From a virus, in IMG/VR virus record IMGVR_UViG_3300010354_010220, positions 1 through 27,763 of that record: a stretch of DNA of 27,763 nucleotides. One strand, 5' to 3'. Shown here piece by piece: positions 17,940-25,460 of the stretch. Within the stretch, counting starts at the first letter, position 1, and each line of letters opens with the position of its first letter. The notes under the pieces were generated by a model. The model had not been told where the DNA came from. It was given only the letters and a program-made list of their open reading frames with translations, and made no database searches. The translations under genes and the position numbers were made by a program.

Positions 17940-20090
17940 ATGGAAAATTTTAAAGCAGCAGTATTACGAGAACACTTTAAACCATTAAGTGTTGAAACAT
18001 TCAAAGCAGAAGAACCAGGTGAAGGCCAAGTTCTTGTTAAGATGATATCCGCAGGACTATGCGGAGCACAACTAAATGAGATTACTGCAGTTAAAGGTAT
18101 TGATAAGTATCTTCCTCATTTTATGGGACACGAAGGTTTCGGTAAAGTAATATCTGTAGGTGATAAAGTAACCAAAGTTAAAAAAGGTGATTATGTTGTC
18201 CTACATTGGAGAAAGGGTAAAGGGTGTGATTGCTTTGGCGGCAAATACTTTTCTGATCTCGGCATTGTAGGTTCAGGTCCAGTAACAACATTCGCAGAAC
18301 AAACTATTGTTGCAGAAAATAGAGTTACACCTGTAGATTATACTAAGAAACTTGCTAATCTATATCCTTTAACAGGATGCGCTTTATCTACTGCATATGG
18401 TATCGTAAAGAATAACATTAATTATAAAGGCAAAGTTCTTATTACAGGCGCAGGCGGTCTTGGATTATCTATTGCATTTTGGTTAAAAGTATTTAATGTT
18501 TCCTGTACTCTAATTGATTTGGATGAGGAGAAGAGAGATATTGCAGAAACGTTCGGCGCAAAATTTGAATCAATAGAAAAATATACTAAAATTTTAGAAG
18601 AACATTCTAAGGTTGACCATTGTATTGATACTACCGGAAGCGTAGATGTTATATCTAAACTGTTTAACCTATTAGATAAGAATGGTTCTTTGATATTAGT
18701 AGGTCAGCCAAGAGTAGGACAAACACTTACACTTAATAACCCTCTTGCATTTTTTGATGGTAAGAAGATCTTCAGTTCCGACGGTGGAGACTTTAATCCT
18801 GACAGAGATATGGGCGACATTATATTTTATTTAGAAAAGCATTTTGAGCTAGCAAATAAATTAATTACTCATACTATTAAATTAGATGAAATTAATAAGG
18901 GGTTTGATTTAATGCGAGCTAACAAGACAGGAAGAATTATTATTAACTTTGAGGACAATAAATTACCTTTTCTATTCCATCTATCGGGCGGAAATGAAAA
19001 AGAGCTAATAGAAATTTTTAAAGATATTAAAGAAGGCGACTATGTTATTTCTAACCATCGTAGTCACTATCATGCACTATTGCATGGAATTCCTCCTGAG
19101 GTTGTAGAAGATAGAATTCTAAATGGTCGTAGTATGTTTATCTATGATCGTGAACGTAACTTCTTCTGTTCTGCAATTATCGGTGGTACACCTGCTATTG
19201 CTGCAGGTATTGCTTGGGCATTAAAGCGCAAAGGATCAACACAAAAGGTTTGGTGTTTCATCGGCGACGGTACAGAAGATAATGGTCATACCTATGAAGC
19301 AATTCGTTATGTGGATGGTTGGGACTTGCCTTGTAAATTTGTTATTGAAAATAACAATCGCTCTGTGGAAGCATCTAATGAAGAGCGTTGGGGTAAGCAA
19401 GCAGACTATGTTTGGAATTCTCCTTCAGTTGTTAAGTATCATTACAACATCACATATCCTCATGCTAGAAAACCTGGTATGATTGATCTGTCTAAAGCAG
19501 TTAAGAAAACGGATGATGAGTATTTCCCGAAACTGCCTGAAATCTCATATCCTGATTTTGAACTGTCTAACCTAAGCTACAAAGAAGCAGCAACAAAGGT
19601 TATGACAGATCTAGGAAACGAAGGGACAATCTTTGTTGGTTATAATGTTAACAATGCTCCTGGCGGTAACGCAATGGGAACACTGAAAAATGTCCCTGAC
19701 AATCAAAAGCTAGAAACACCTGTTGCAGAAAACCTCATGGCAGGTCTTTGTATCGGTATGAGCTTTGAGGGATTCAAACCTGTTCTGTACATCGAGCGGC
19801 ATGATTTTATTCTAGTTGCAATGGATGCTATTGTAAACCATATTGATAAGATTGAAAGAATCTCTCACGGTGAATATAAGGTCCCTGTAATTGTTAGAGC
19901 AGTTACTGCAGACGCAGGTCCTTTCTATTCAGGTATTACACATACTCAAGACTTTACTAATATGTTTAGAGCTGCTGTTAGTATTCCCGTATATGATCCT
20001 GTTACCGGAAATGATTTTGAAGAAGCATACAAGAAGGCAAGATTCAGCGGAAGACCTGCAATTATTGTTGAACGTAAATCTAGATACTGA
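17940..20090 (+). CDS. Fusion: medium-chain dehydrogenase plus TPP-dependent E1/transketolase-like enzyme
   Basis: A 716-residue three-part protein. Residues 1 to about 335 form a zinc-type medium-chain dehydrogenase with GLCG, GHEG (His64, Glu65) and the NAD-binding GAGGLG from 170. Residues from about 345 to 545 are an E1-alpha-like TPP-binding domain with the exact GDG-X26-NN motif (GDG at 442-444, NN at 471-472). The remainder is an E1-beta-like pyrimidine domain with a probable catalytic Glu597 in VAEN. The usual transketolase C-terminal domain is absent; the protein ends after RPAIIVE. It probably makes or rearranges an unusual sugar by C-C bond chemistry and redox; the substrate is unknown. 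It starts 6 nt after the kinase gene, with a GAGG Shine-Dalgarno. Confidence 0.85.
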   Translation: MENFKAAVLREHFKPLSVETFKAEEPGEGQVLVKMISAGLCGAQLNEITAVKGIDKYLPHFMGHEGFGKVISVGDKVTKVKKGDYVVLHWRKGKGCDCFGGKYFSDLGIVGSGPVTTFAEQTIVAENRVTPVDYTKKLANLYPLTGCALSTAYGIVKNNINYKGKVLITGAGGLGLSIAFWLKVFNVSCTLIDLDEEKRDIAETFGAKFESIEKYTKILEEHSKVDHCIDTTGSVDVISKLFNLLDKNGSLILVGQPRVGQTLTLNNPLAFFDGKKIFSSDGGDFNPDRDMGDIIFYLEKHFELANKLITHTIKLDEINKGFDLMRANKTGRIIINFEDNKLPFLFHLSGGNEKELIEIFKDIKEGDYVISNHRSHYHALLHGIPPEVVEDRILNGRSMFIYDRERNFFCSAIIGGTPAIAAGIAWALKRKGSTQKVWCFIGDGTEDNGHTYEAIRYVDGWDLPCKFVIENNNRSVEASNEERWGKQADYVWNSPSVVKYHYNITYPHARKPGMIDLSKAVKKTDDEYFPKLPEISYPDFELSNLSYKEAATKVMTDLGNEGTIFVGYNVNNAPGGNAMGTLKNVPDNQKLETPVAENLMAGLCIGMSFEGFKPVLYIERHDFILVAMDAIVNHIDKIERISHGEYKVPVIVRAVTADAGPFYSGITHTQDFTNMFRAAVSIPVYDPVTGNDFEEAYKKARFSGRPAIIVERKSRY

Positions 20091-20923
20091 TGGAACACTT
20101 TTATAAACCAGACGGTAATTTTGAGTATATCAGATACAATAGTTTACCTGCACTGGCAGAGCATATTATAGATCATTCCCCAGCTTACTATGAAGGCTGG
20201 GGAGTACAATGCCAACATAAAAAGTCAGTAGGTTTGGGTAAGGTGGAACCGTATCAAATTATATTTGTAAATGCTGATCTATTAGAAGCATCATTGCCAA
20301 TGTTACAAGGAATAGATGTACCTTTTCATTTGTTAACAGGTAATGCTGATAAGCTTTTGTCTCCCGCCATAATCAATGGCGTTATGAAAACACAGTTCGT
20401 CACTTGGACTGGTCATAACTTTCCGAAGATTGACGAACGCTTTCTACAAATACCTATGGGATTTACAGAACTAGGACCTAAAAGACCTAATAGTTTTACC
20501 GACTATATTGATTTGCCTGAAGCTAAACTTATTCCTATAGCAGTTACTCCTTTTGGTATCACACATGGCAGCAGACACGATCTAGATAACTTTTATGGAA
20601 CAGGTATTTTAAATTTAAAAGATAGAATGGATTATACAGAGTTTTTAACTATTCTATCTATTTCAAAGTATTCTATCTGCCCTAGAGGAAACGCTTTAGA
20701 TTCCCATAGGTTTGTAGAATCAATAGTATGTAATAGCATACCTATTGTTAAGACTTCCGACCTTGATCCTGTATATAAGGAAATGGGAGGCATTATAGTC
20801 AATGACTGGGAAGAGGCAAAGGACTATAATAAGTTACCTCAGCATAAACTAAATCGTGATGTGGTAACTGTTGGTTATTGGAAAAATAGATTATATGAAC
20901 ACATGAAACAATTTGAGGTGTAA
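20090..20923 (+). CDS. Exostosin-like putative glycosyltransferase
   Basis: A 277-residue protein closing the sugar operon. The C-terminal segment YSICPRGNALDSHR (CPRG at 197-200), followed by FVESIVCNSIPIV, matches the donor-binding region of exostosin/GT47-like enzymes, in which a CPRG-type turn precedes a helix and an IPVI strand. The N-terminal half is poorly conserved. The start shares one base with the upstream stop (TGATG). A strong hairpin lies inside the coding sequence at 20177-20203. Confidence 0.6.
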   Translation: MEHFYKPDGNFEYIRYNSLPALAEHIIDHSPAYYEGWGVQCQHKKSVGLGKVEPYQIIFVNADLLEASLPMLQGIDVPFHLLTGNADKLLSPAIINGVMKTQFVTWTGHNFPKIDERFLQIPMGFTELGPKRPNSFTDYIDLPEAKLIPIAVTPFGITHGSRHDLDNFYGTGILNLKDRMDYTEFLTILSISKYSICPRGNALDSHRFVESIVCNSIPIVKTSDLDPVYKEMGGIIVNDWEEAKDYNKLPQHKLNRDVVTVGYWKNRLYEHMKQFEV

Positions 20924-20924
20924 A

Positions 20925-21248
20925 ATGATTGATTACAAATACAATGAGGATGCTCTTATAAAAGAATTTAAAGAGTATATTGACAAGACATATAATGAAC
21001 ACTATTCTTTAAATAAATTCCAAGCTACAGAATTTATTATTGACAGCGGGCACGGTATAGGCTTTACCGCAGGCAATGTCATGAAATATGTTCAAAGGTA
21101 CGGAAAGAAAGCCGGAAGGAATAGACAAGACATACTAAAGGTGTTACACTATGCTTTAATGATGCTTTATGTTCATGACACAGAACAGCAACACGCAGTT
21201 CCTGATATTGAAGACCTACAGCATCTGGATGATCGTTTTGATGATTAA
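20925..21248 (+). CDS. DUF3310 phage protein
   Basis: A 107-residue protein of the DUF3310 family, common in phages. Its core reads FQATEFII, then AGNVMKYVQRYGKK, then DILKVLHYA. DUF3310 proteins are sometimes labelled nucleotide kinases, but no P-loop is visible here. I chose the ATG at 20925 rather than a TTG at 20913, because GAGGTG at 20914-20919 fits the ATG. A promoter-like sequence for gp45 lies inside its 3' half at 21122-21150. Confidence 0.8.
   Translation: MIDYKYNEDALIKEFKEYIDKTYNEHYSLNKFQATEFIIDSGHGIGFTAGNVMKYVQRYGKKAGRNRQDILKVLHYALMMLYVHDTEQQHAVPDIEDLQHLDDRFDD
21122..21150 (+). promoter_or_regulatory. Candidate promoter for the gp45 gene inside the DUF3310 gene
   Basis: TAGACA (5 of 6 to consensus) at 21122-21127, a 17-nt spacer, then TACACT (4 of 6) at 21145-21150. 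The spacer ends TACTAAAGGTGT, 12 bases identical to the end of the spacer of the 4549 promoter and in the same register. It lies about 110 nt before gp45. It is within coding sequence and its -10 is weaker, so it may be weak or a coincidence. Confidence 0.4.
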
Positions 21249-21260
21249 TAAGGAAATATT

Positions 21261-21920
21261 ATGCAAATTTGTAAAGAAACAATTGACGTATTGAAGAACT
21301 TTGCTGCAATAAACAGCAACATTCTAATCCGCAAGGGCAAGACTCTTTCCACTATTAGTACCGCAAAGAACATCTTTGCTAAGGCTACTGTAGCAGAAGA
21401 CTTTCCTGAGGAAGTCGCAGTATATGATTTGAACTCATTGTTGGCTTTGCTAACCTTGATGGAAAACCAAAATGTAGAGTTTGGTGAAAAGAGTTTAACC
21501 ATATCTAAAGATAATGGTAAGTTTGAGTACTTCTATTCTAGCCCCAGTGTTATTGTAGCAGCACCAGATAAGAACATCGAGATTGATGAATATTATAAGT
21601 TTGATCTTACAGCTGAAGATGTTAACATGATTATGAAGGCAGCGGCGATTACGGCAGCACCTACAATCTCCGTTATCTCTGCTAAAGGTAAGGTTACTGT
21701 AGTTATCGGTGATAAGAAAAACGATACAGCAAATTCTTATCGCAAAGTAATTGGCGATTCTACAACTGAAGACTTTGAATGTCATATGGCAGTAGAGAAT
21801 TTTAAAGTTGTTCCCGACGCTTATAATGTAACTATCTCTAAGAAGAAAGCATTTTTCTTCAAGAATGCGACTAAGCCAATGGAATACTTTATCGCAATGG
21901 AACCTGATTCTGTAGTATGA
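21261..21920 (+). CDS. 45: Sliding clamp gp45
   Basis: DNA polymerase processivity clamp; in T4 it also activates late transcription. At 219 residues it is close to T4 gp45 (228). It shares the T4 start pattern (LKNFAAINSNILIRKG) and the YDLNSLLALLTL segment, with a C-terminal FFFKNATKPMEYFIAMEPDS strand. AAGGAAA precedes the ATG. The gene opens the replication module together with gp44 and gp62. The stop overlaps the next gene as ATGA. Confidence 0.93.
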   Translation: MQICKETIDVLKNFAAINSNILIRKGKTLSTISTAKNIFAKATVAEDFPEEVAVYDLNSLLALLTLMENQNVEFGEKSLTISKDNGKFEYFYSSPSVIVAAPDKNIEIDEYYKFDLTAEDVNMIMKAAAITAAPTISVISAKGKVTVVIGDKKNDTANSYRKVIGDSTTEDFECHMAVENFKVVPDAYNVTISKKKAFFFKNATKPMEYFIAMEPDSVV

Positions 21921-22270
21921 ACGATACCTCTCGCAGAACCTTCGTTAAGAGCCTAGGTATACTAGGTCTTTTAGGTGCAGGTGTTCAGGGATATAAAGAA
22001 GTAAAAGAACGGATTGTTTATAAGCAAGATGAGATTCCAACTAAAGAATTGGAAAAACAACTTGAAGGTAAACCCGTTCTTATGTTGACTGCTAAGTATG
22101 GTGAAGAACTTCCTCCACCTACATATAGTTTTAATGGCAACCCTTATATTGTTTTAAGTAATAGTAAACAATATAAACCTGGAACAGAAAAAGATGTTTC
22201 TGTAAGAATTGTACCAGGGCCAGATGGTAAACTATATGTCAAAGAAAATGATACTTGGCGCAAAATGTAA
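21917..22270 (+). CDS. Small protein with twin-arginine (Tat) signal
   Basis: A 117-residue protein. The N terminus carries SRRTFVK at residues 5-11, a near-perfect Tat consensus, followed by the hydrophobic stretch LGILGLLGAGV. The mature part is hydrophilic, with GEELPPPTYSFNG and a C-terminal beta-rich GPDGKLYVKENDTWRKM, and no cofactor motif I recognise. It overlaps the gp45 stop by 4 nt and precedes gp44 by 12 nt, so it is co-expressed with the replisome. If exported it would reach the periplasm; alternatively it is a membrane-anchored protein with a chance RR. The function is unknown. Confidence 0.65.
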   Translation: MNDTSRRTFVKSLGILGLLGAGVQGYKEVKERIVYKQDEIPTKELEKQLEGKPVLMLTAKYGEELPPPTYSFNGNPYIVLSNSKQYKPGTEKDVSVRIVPGPDGKLYVKENDTWRKM

Positions 22271-22282
22271 TATGAGGTTATT

Positions 22283-23224
22283 ATGGATTATCGTGAAAAT
22301 GAATTTTTGTGGGTTGAGAAATATCGCCCCCGCAAACTAGAGGATTGTATTCTTCCTGCAGATCAAAAGACTATATTCCAAGAAATGCTCACAAAGGGTG
22401 AGATTCAGAATATGCTTTTGTGTGGAGGTGCAGGTATGGGTAAGACAACTGTTGCCCGAGCATTGTGTGAAGAACTACAAACAGATTATATTATCATTAA
22501 CGGATCTGAAGAATCAGGCATTGATGTTCTTCGCACAAAGATCAAGCAGTTTGCATCTACGGTTTCTTTTAGTGGCAAACCAAAGGTTGTTATTTTAGAT
22601 GAGGCAGATTATCTAAATCCAAACTCTACACAACCTGCACTAAGAGCATTTATCGAAGAGTTTTCATCAAACTGTAGATTTATTCTTACTTGTAACTTTA
22701 AGAATCGTATCATTCCTCCTCTGCATTCTAGAACTGCGGTTGTAGAATTTAAATTACCTAAGACAGAAAAGCCTGCAATTGCTGCAGCGTTTATGAAACG
22801 GGTATGCGAGATTCTTAAGATAGAAAAGATCGAGGCAGATAAAAAGGTTATCAGCGGTGTAATCAATAAACACTTTCCTGACTATCGTCGTATTCTTAAT
22901 GAGCTTCAGCGTTATAGTTCTTCGGGTAGAATTGACGAGGGTATCTTTGTTAACCTAGGTGAATCCAATATGCAAGAACTTGTCTCTTGTCTAAGAGAGG
23001 GTGATTGGAAAAAGATGCGTACCTGGGTTGTTAATAATATTGACAACGATCCTCAGACAATCTTCAGAAAAATCTATGAGGTATTACCCGAGCATGTCAA
23101 ACAAGTACCACAACTAGTATTGTTGCTTGCAGACTATCAATATAAATCTGCTTTCTGTGCAGATCAAGAAATTAATTTGGTGGCATGTCTTACAGAGATT
23201 ATGGCATCTATGGAGTTCAAATGA
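22283..23224 (+). CDS. 44: Clamp loader large subunit gp44
   Basis: AAA+ ATPase that, with gp62, loads the gp45 clamp on primer-template DNA. Walker A is GGAGMGKT at residues 48-55. Walker B, VVILDEAD, has Asp106-Glu107. Sensor 1 is TCNFKNRI, and an SRT arginine finger follows (HSRTAVVEF). The N-terminal LWVEKYRPRKLEDCIL is the hallmark start of RFC-type loaders. At 313 residues it agrees with T4 gp44 (319). Its stop overlaps the next gene as ATGA. Unlike T4, gp62 does not follow directly. Confidence 0.95.
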   Translation: MDYRENEFLWVEKYRPRKLEDCILPADQKTIFQEMLTKGEIQNMLLCGGAGMGKTTVARALCEELQTDYIIINGSEESGIDVLRTKIKQFASTVSFSGKPKVVILDEADYLNPNSTQPALRAFIEEFSSNCRFILTCNFKNRIIPPLHSRTAVVEFKLPKTEKPAIAAAFMKRVCEILKIEKIEADKKVISGVINKHFPDYRRILNELQRYSSSGRIDEGIFVNLGESNMQELVSCLREGDWKKMRTWVVNNIDNDPQTIFRKIYEVLPEHVKQVPQLVLLLADYQYKSAFCADQEINLVACLTEIMASMEFK

Positions 23225-23502
23225 GATATATTAAGATTGCAGGAGTAACATACACTATCGAATTTCTAGGTAACGATGCTATGGGCGGCAATATTGGTTT
23301 AGCTGATTTTGACAATCAACGTATCATGATTAATGATGGTGCTACAGAACAAACTAAACAGATCGCAATTGTTCACGAAGTACTACATATTCTAGATAAA
23401 GCATATAATCTAAAATTAACTGAGGAACAAGTTAAATATACTGCACATGCAATATTAGCATTATACAAGGATAATGAAACAATGGACTTGTTTAATGAAT
23501 GA
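23221..23502 (+). CDS. Small zinc-metallopeptidase-like protein (ImmA/IrrE type)
   Basis: A 93-residue protein beginning RYIKIAGVTYTIEF, with HEVLH at residues 52-56 as the zinc-binding HEXXH. A downstream helix, TEEQVKYTAHAIL, carries a Glu that could be a further ligand. This compact form is common in phages. ImmA/IrrE peptidases cleave repressors or toxins, but without a partner here its target is unknown. I chose the ATG at 23221 because it overlaps the gp44 stop; the longer in-frame start at 23185 lies inside gp44. Confidence 0.75.
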   Translation: MRYIKIAGVTYTIEFLGNDAMGGNIGLADFDNQRIMINDGATEQTKQIAIVHEVLHILDKAYNLKLTEEQVKYTAHAILALYKDNETMDLFNE

Positions 23503-23782
23503 TATATTACGTGATATATTTGATTGGATAAAAGATGATTGGCGCTCTAACCCCTTTAGGTTTACTGTTGAGTTGCTTGCTTGGGCTTTTAGCATTGGGT
23601 GTAGCATCACTATGGCTGTCACTGTCCCGACACCGCCGCTTCTTGCGCTTTACCCTATTTGGATTGCTGGTTGTGCTATGTATGCTTGGGCCGCTTGGAC
23701 TCGTAAGTCGTTTGGGATGCTCGCTAATTATATACTGTTAACAACTATTGATAGTGTAGGTTTAGTAAGGATGTTAATGTGA
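23495..23782 (+). CDS. Conserved two-helix membrane protein
   Basis: A 95-residue protein with a short charged N terminus (MNDILRDIFDWIKDDW), a hydrophobic helix at roughly 24-44, a proline-rich turn (VPTPPLL), and a second helix ending in YAWAAWTRKSFGMLANY. I recognise the pattern as a recurrent membrane protein of marine T4-like phages with no assigned role. The ATG at 23495 overlaps the previous gene by 8 nt; an earlier in-frame ATG at 23474 would extend it with residues unlike the family start. It could act at the inner membrane, but holin function is only a guess. Confidence 0.7.
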   Translation: MNDILRDIFDWIKDDWRSNPFRFTVELLAWAFSIGCSITMAVTVPTPPLLALYPIWIAGCAMYAWAAWTRKSFGMLANYILLTTIDSVGLVRMLM

Positions 23783-23937
23783 GTAAATGGTGGAGGATAT
23801 GGGCAAAGGCAATAGGTGAAAAAAGCGGGTCAACGGATTGTGAAGCTGATAGAATTGCTGGTGTTCGCACTATTATTGTTTTGTCCTATATTATTACAAA
23901 TATTTTTATTATTGCTGGCGTGATTCGCCATTGGTGA
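23779..23937 (+). CDS. 52-residue membrane protein with a GTG start
   Basis: A short gene starting at GTG 23779, which overlaps the preceding TGA, and ending at TGA 23937. The product begins MSKWWRIWAKAIGEK, continues with a Cys/Asp-containing linker to RIAGVRTIIVLSYIITN, and ends FIIAGVIRHW; the second half is one transmembrane helix. I recall similar small proteins (WWRxWAKAxGEK...AGVIRHW) beside the same two-helix protein in other marine phages, which supports a real gene. The function is unknown. Confidence 0.7.
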   Translation: MSKWWRIWAKAIGEKSGSTDCEADRIAGVRTIIVLSYIITNIFIIAGVIRHW

Positions 23938-23945
23938 GGTAAACT

Positions 23946-24578
23946 ATGTTAGATCCGGTAACAGAAGAGATGGAGCAAAATATTTCAAATGCTCTAGATA
24001 AAATATTTAAAGATTTTAAATTCGAAAATAATTTTAAATATCCAATATTAATTGGCAAGTTGCATTCTGAATTAATACGTGAAATAGATGGTATGGTAGA
24101 GCATTGCAATGCTATTAAAAATCACCCATTATCCTTTTTACGTGAGCATAAAAATTATGGAAAAAACACATATCAAGTATCTGTACCCTCTCCTTTAATA
24201 GATGGCTCTTTTATATTTGCATTTTTAACATATATGGGAGAATATTTTATTAATAAAACTAGAAATTATTCTTATAGTAACTTGAGAAGAAGAGTCGGTT
24301 TACGAAAAATAGATAAGCACTATGATGGATATGATTTTTGGTTAAATTATTCAAATATTGGCGATAGTAACCCTAGACACAATCATTCAGGATTACTATC
24401 TGGAGTAATATATGTTAAGAATGATTCGAAAGAAAAGACTATATTTGAGGATGGCTTTGAGTATTGTGGGGATAAAGGTGATATAATTATGTTCCCGTCA
24501 GAATATTTTCATCAAGTAAATAAGAAAACAAGCGACGTTGAAAGAATAACAATTGCATTTAATCTAGAGGCCTTATGA
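23946..24578 (+). CDS. Second 2OG-Fe(II) oxygenase (TIGR02466-like)
   Basis: A 210-residue protein. RHNHSGLLSGVIYVKND contains two histidines (145 and 147), and FPSEYFHQV supplies a third (His189); an Arg in ERITIAFN near the end would bind 2-oxoglutarate. This is the pattern of the 2OG-Fe(II) oxygenase-5 (TIGR02466) family, in which H-x-H replaces the usual HxD. It has a GAGGT Shine-Dalgarno. The coding sequence is visibly more A+T-rich than gp44 and gp62 around it, suggesting separate acquisition. The substrate is unknown. Confidence 0.75.
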   Translation: MLDPVTEEMEQNISNALDKIFKDFKFENNFKYPILIGKLHSELIREIDGMVEHCNAIKNHPLSFLREHKNYGKNTYQVSVPSPLIDGSFIFAFLTYMGEYFINKTRNYSYSNLRRRVGLRKIDKHYDGYDFWLNYSNIGDSNPRHNHSGLLSGVIYVKNDSKEKTIFEDGFEYCGDKGDIIMFPSEYFHQVNKKTSDVERITIAFNLEAL

Positions 24579-25018
24579 GTTTGTTTGGAGAACCAGAAAA
24601 GAAAATAGAAGAAGTGTCGTTTAAGGCACCTGCGATATCGCCTTTTGATTTTATTAACGCAATACATTACAGTAAGGATAATTTAATAGTCGACGATTGG
24701 TCTGAGAAACAGTATAATCCCTATATCATTAATAAAGGATTATCCTATGGTCACGATACCGTCATTCCTGCAAATGAGATGAATTCTAGACCTCATTTGG
24801 ATAAAATGCTTCAATTTCAATTTCTTATAAATATTATTAGGCCACGAAAACGATTTAATAAATGGATCAAGGCTGAGAAAATCGATGATTTGGAGATTGT
24901 AAAAGAATACTATGGCTACAGCACAGACAAAGCCAAACAAGTACTCCCACTCTTGAATTCGTCGATTATAGATGAAATGAAAAAAAGAATAACAAAAGGT
25001 GGTAGGAATGAGTACTGA
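24575..25018 (+). CDS. 62: Clamp loader small subunit gp62
   Basis: Non-ATPase partner of gp44 in the clamp loader. The protein (147 residues) is shorter than T4 gp62 (187) but matches the marine T4-like form. It starts MSLFGEPEK and continues SPFDFINAI, YNPYIINKGLSYG and a conserved basic helix RKRFNKWIK. It ends with KEYYGYSTDKAKQVLPLL. It overlaps the oxygenase stop as ATGA and the RegA start by 11 nt. Identification rests on these segments and on its place just before regA, as in T4. Confidence 0.85.
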   Translation: MSLFGEPEKKIEEVSFKAPAISPFDFINAIHYSKDNLIVDDWSEKQYNPYIINKGLSYGHDTVIPANEMNSRPHLDKMLQFQFLINIIRPRKRFNKWIKAEKIDDLEIVKEYYGYSTDKAKQVLPLLNSSIIDEMKKRITKGGRNEY

Positions 25019-25442
25019 TATAATCAACATTAACTTTCCAGGGTATAATCCTTTAGAGGTTATACTGTCTGAACCTGACGATTTTTTAAAGGTACGAGAA
25101 ACCCTAACTAGAATAGGTGTGGCCTCTAGAAAAGATAAAATTTTATATCAATCATGTCATATTCTGCATAAGCAGGGCAGATATTTTATCGTACATTTTA
25201 AAGAACTATTTGCGCTAGATGGTAAGTCCGCAGATCTAACAGACAACGATTTACAACGTAGAAATACTATTTCAAAATTGTTAGTAGATTGGGGATTGGT
25301 TAAAATTAACAATCCTCAGTTATTCCAAGATTATGCTCCTCTTTCACAAATCAAAGTAATTTCTCACAAGGAAAAAGATGAGTGGAAATTGGAAACAAAG
25401 TATAATATTGGTAAGAAAAAATTAACTACTAGCACTAAATAA
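25008..25442 (+). CDS. regA: RegA translational repressor
   Basis: RNA-binding protein that represses early phage mRNAs by occupying their initiation regions. The sequence tracks T4 RegA closely: PDDFLKVRETLTRIGVASRKDKILYQSCHIL, broken here at about 20 residues as FLKVRETLTR and DKILYQSCHIL, then RYFIVHFKELF and KDEWKLETKYNIG. I chose the ATG at 25008 (144 residues), with AAGGTG at 24996-25001, over a GTG three codons earlier. The stop at 25440-25442 is followed directly by the structured leader. DNA polymerase gene 43, which follows regA in T4, does not follow here. Confidence 0.94.
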   Translation: MSTDIININFPGYNPLEVILSEPDDFLKVRETLTRIGVASRKDKILYQSCHILHKQGRYFIVHFKELFALDGKSADLTDNDLQRRNTISKLLVDWGLVKINNPQLFQDYAPLSQIKVISHKEKDEWKLETKYNIGKKKLTTSTK

Positions 25443-25460
25443 TTATATCCCCGGGATGGG

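Noticed and set aside
24826-24833. TATAAATA, a T4-type late promoter sequence
   Set aside because: It lies inside the gp62 gene, about 175 nt before regA, an early-type gene. One 8-mer in A+T-rich coding sequence is expected by chance.
25401-25406. TATAAT at the end of regA as a promoter for the structured leader
   Set aside because: No -35 match at a suitable distance; it is within regA coding sequence. How the leader is transcribed is unresolved.
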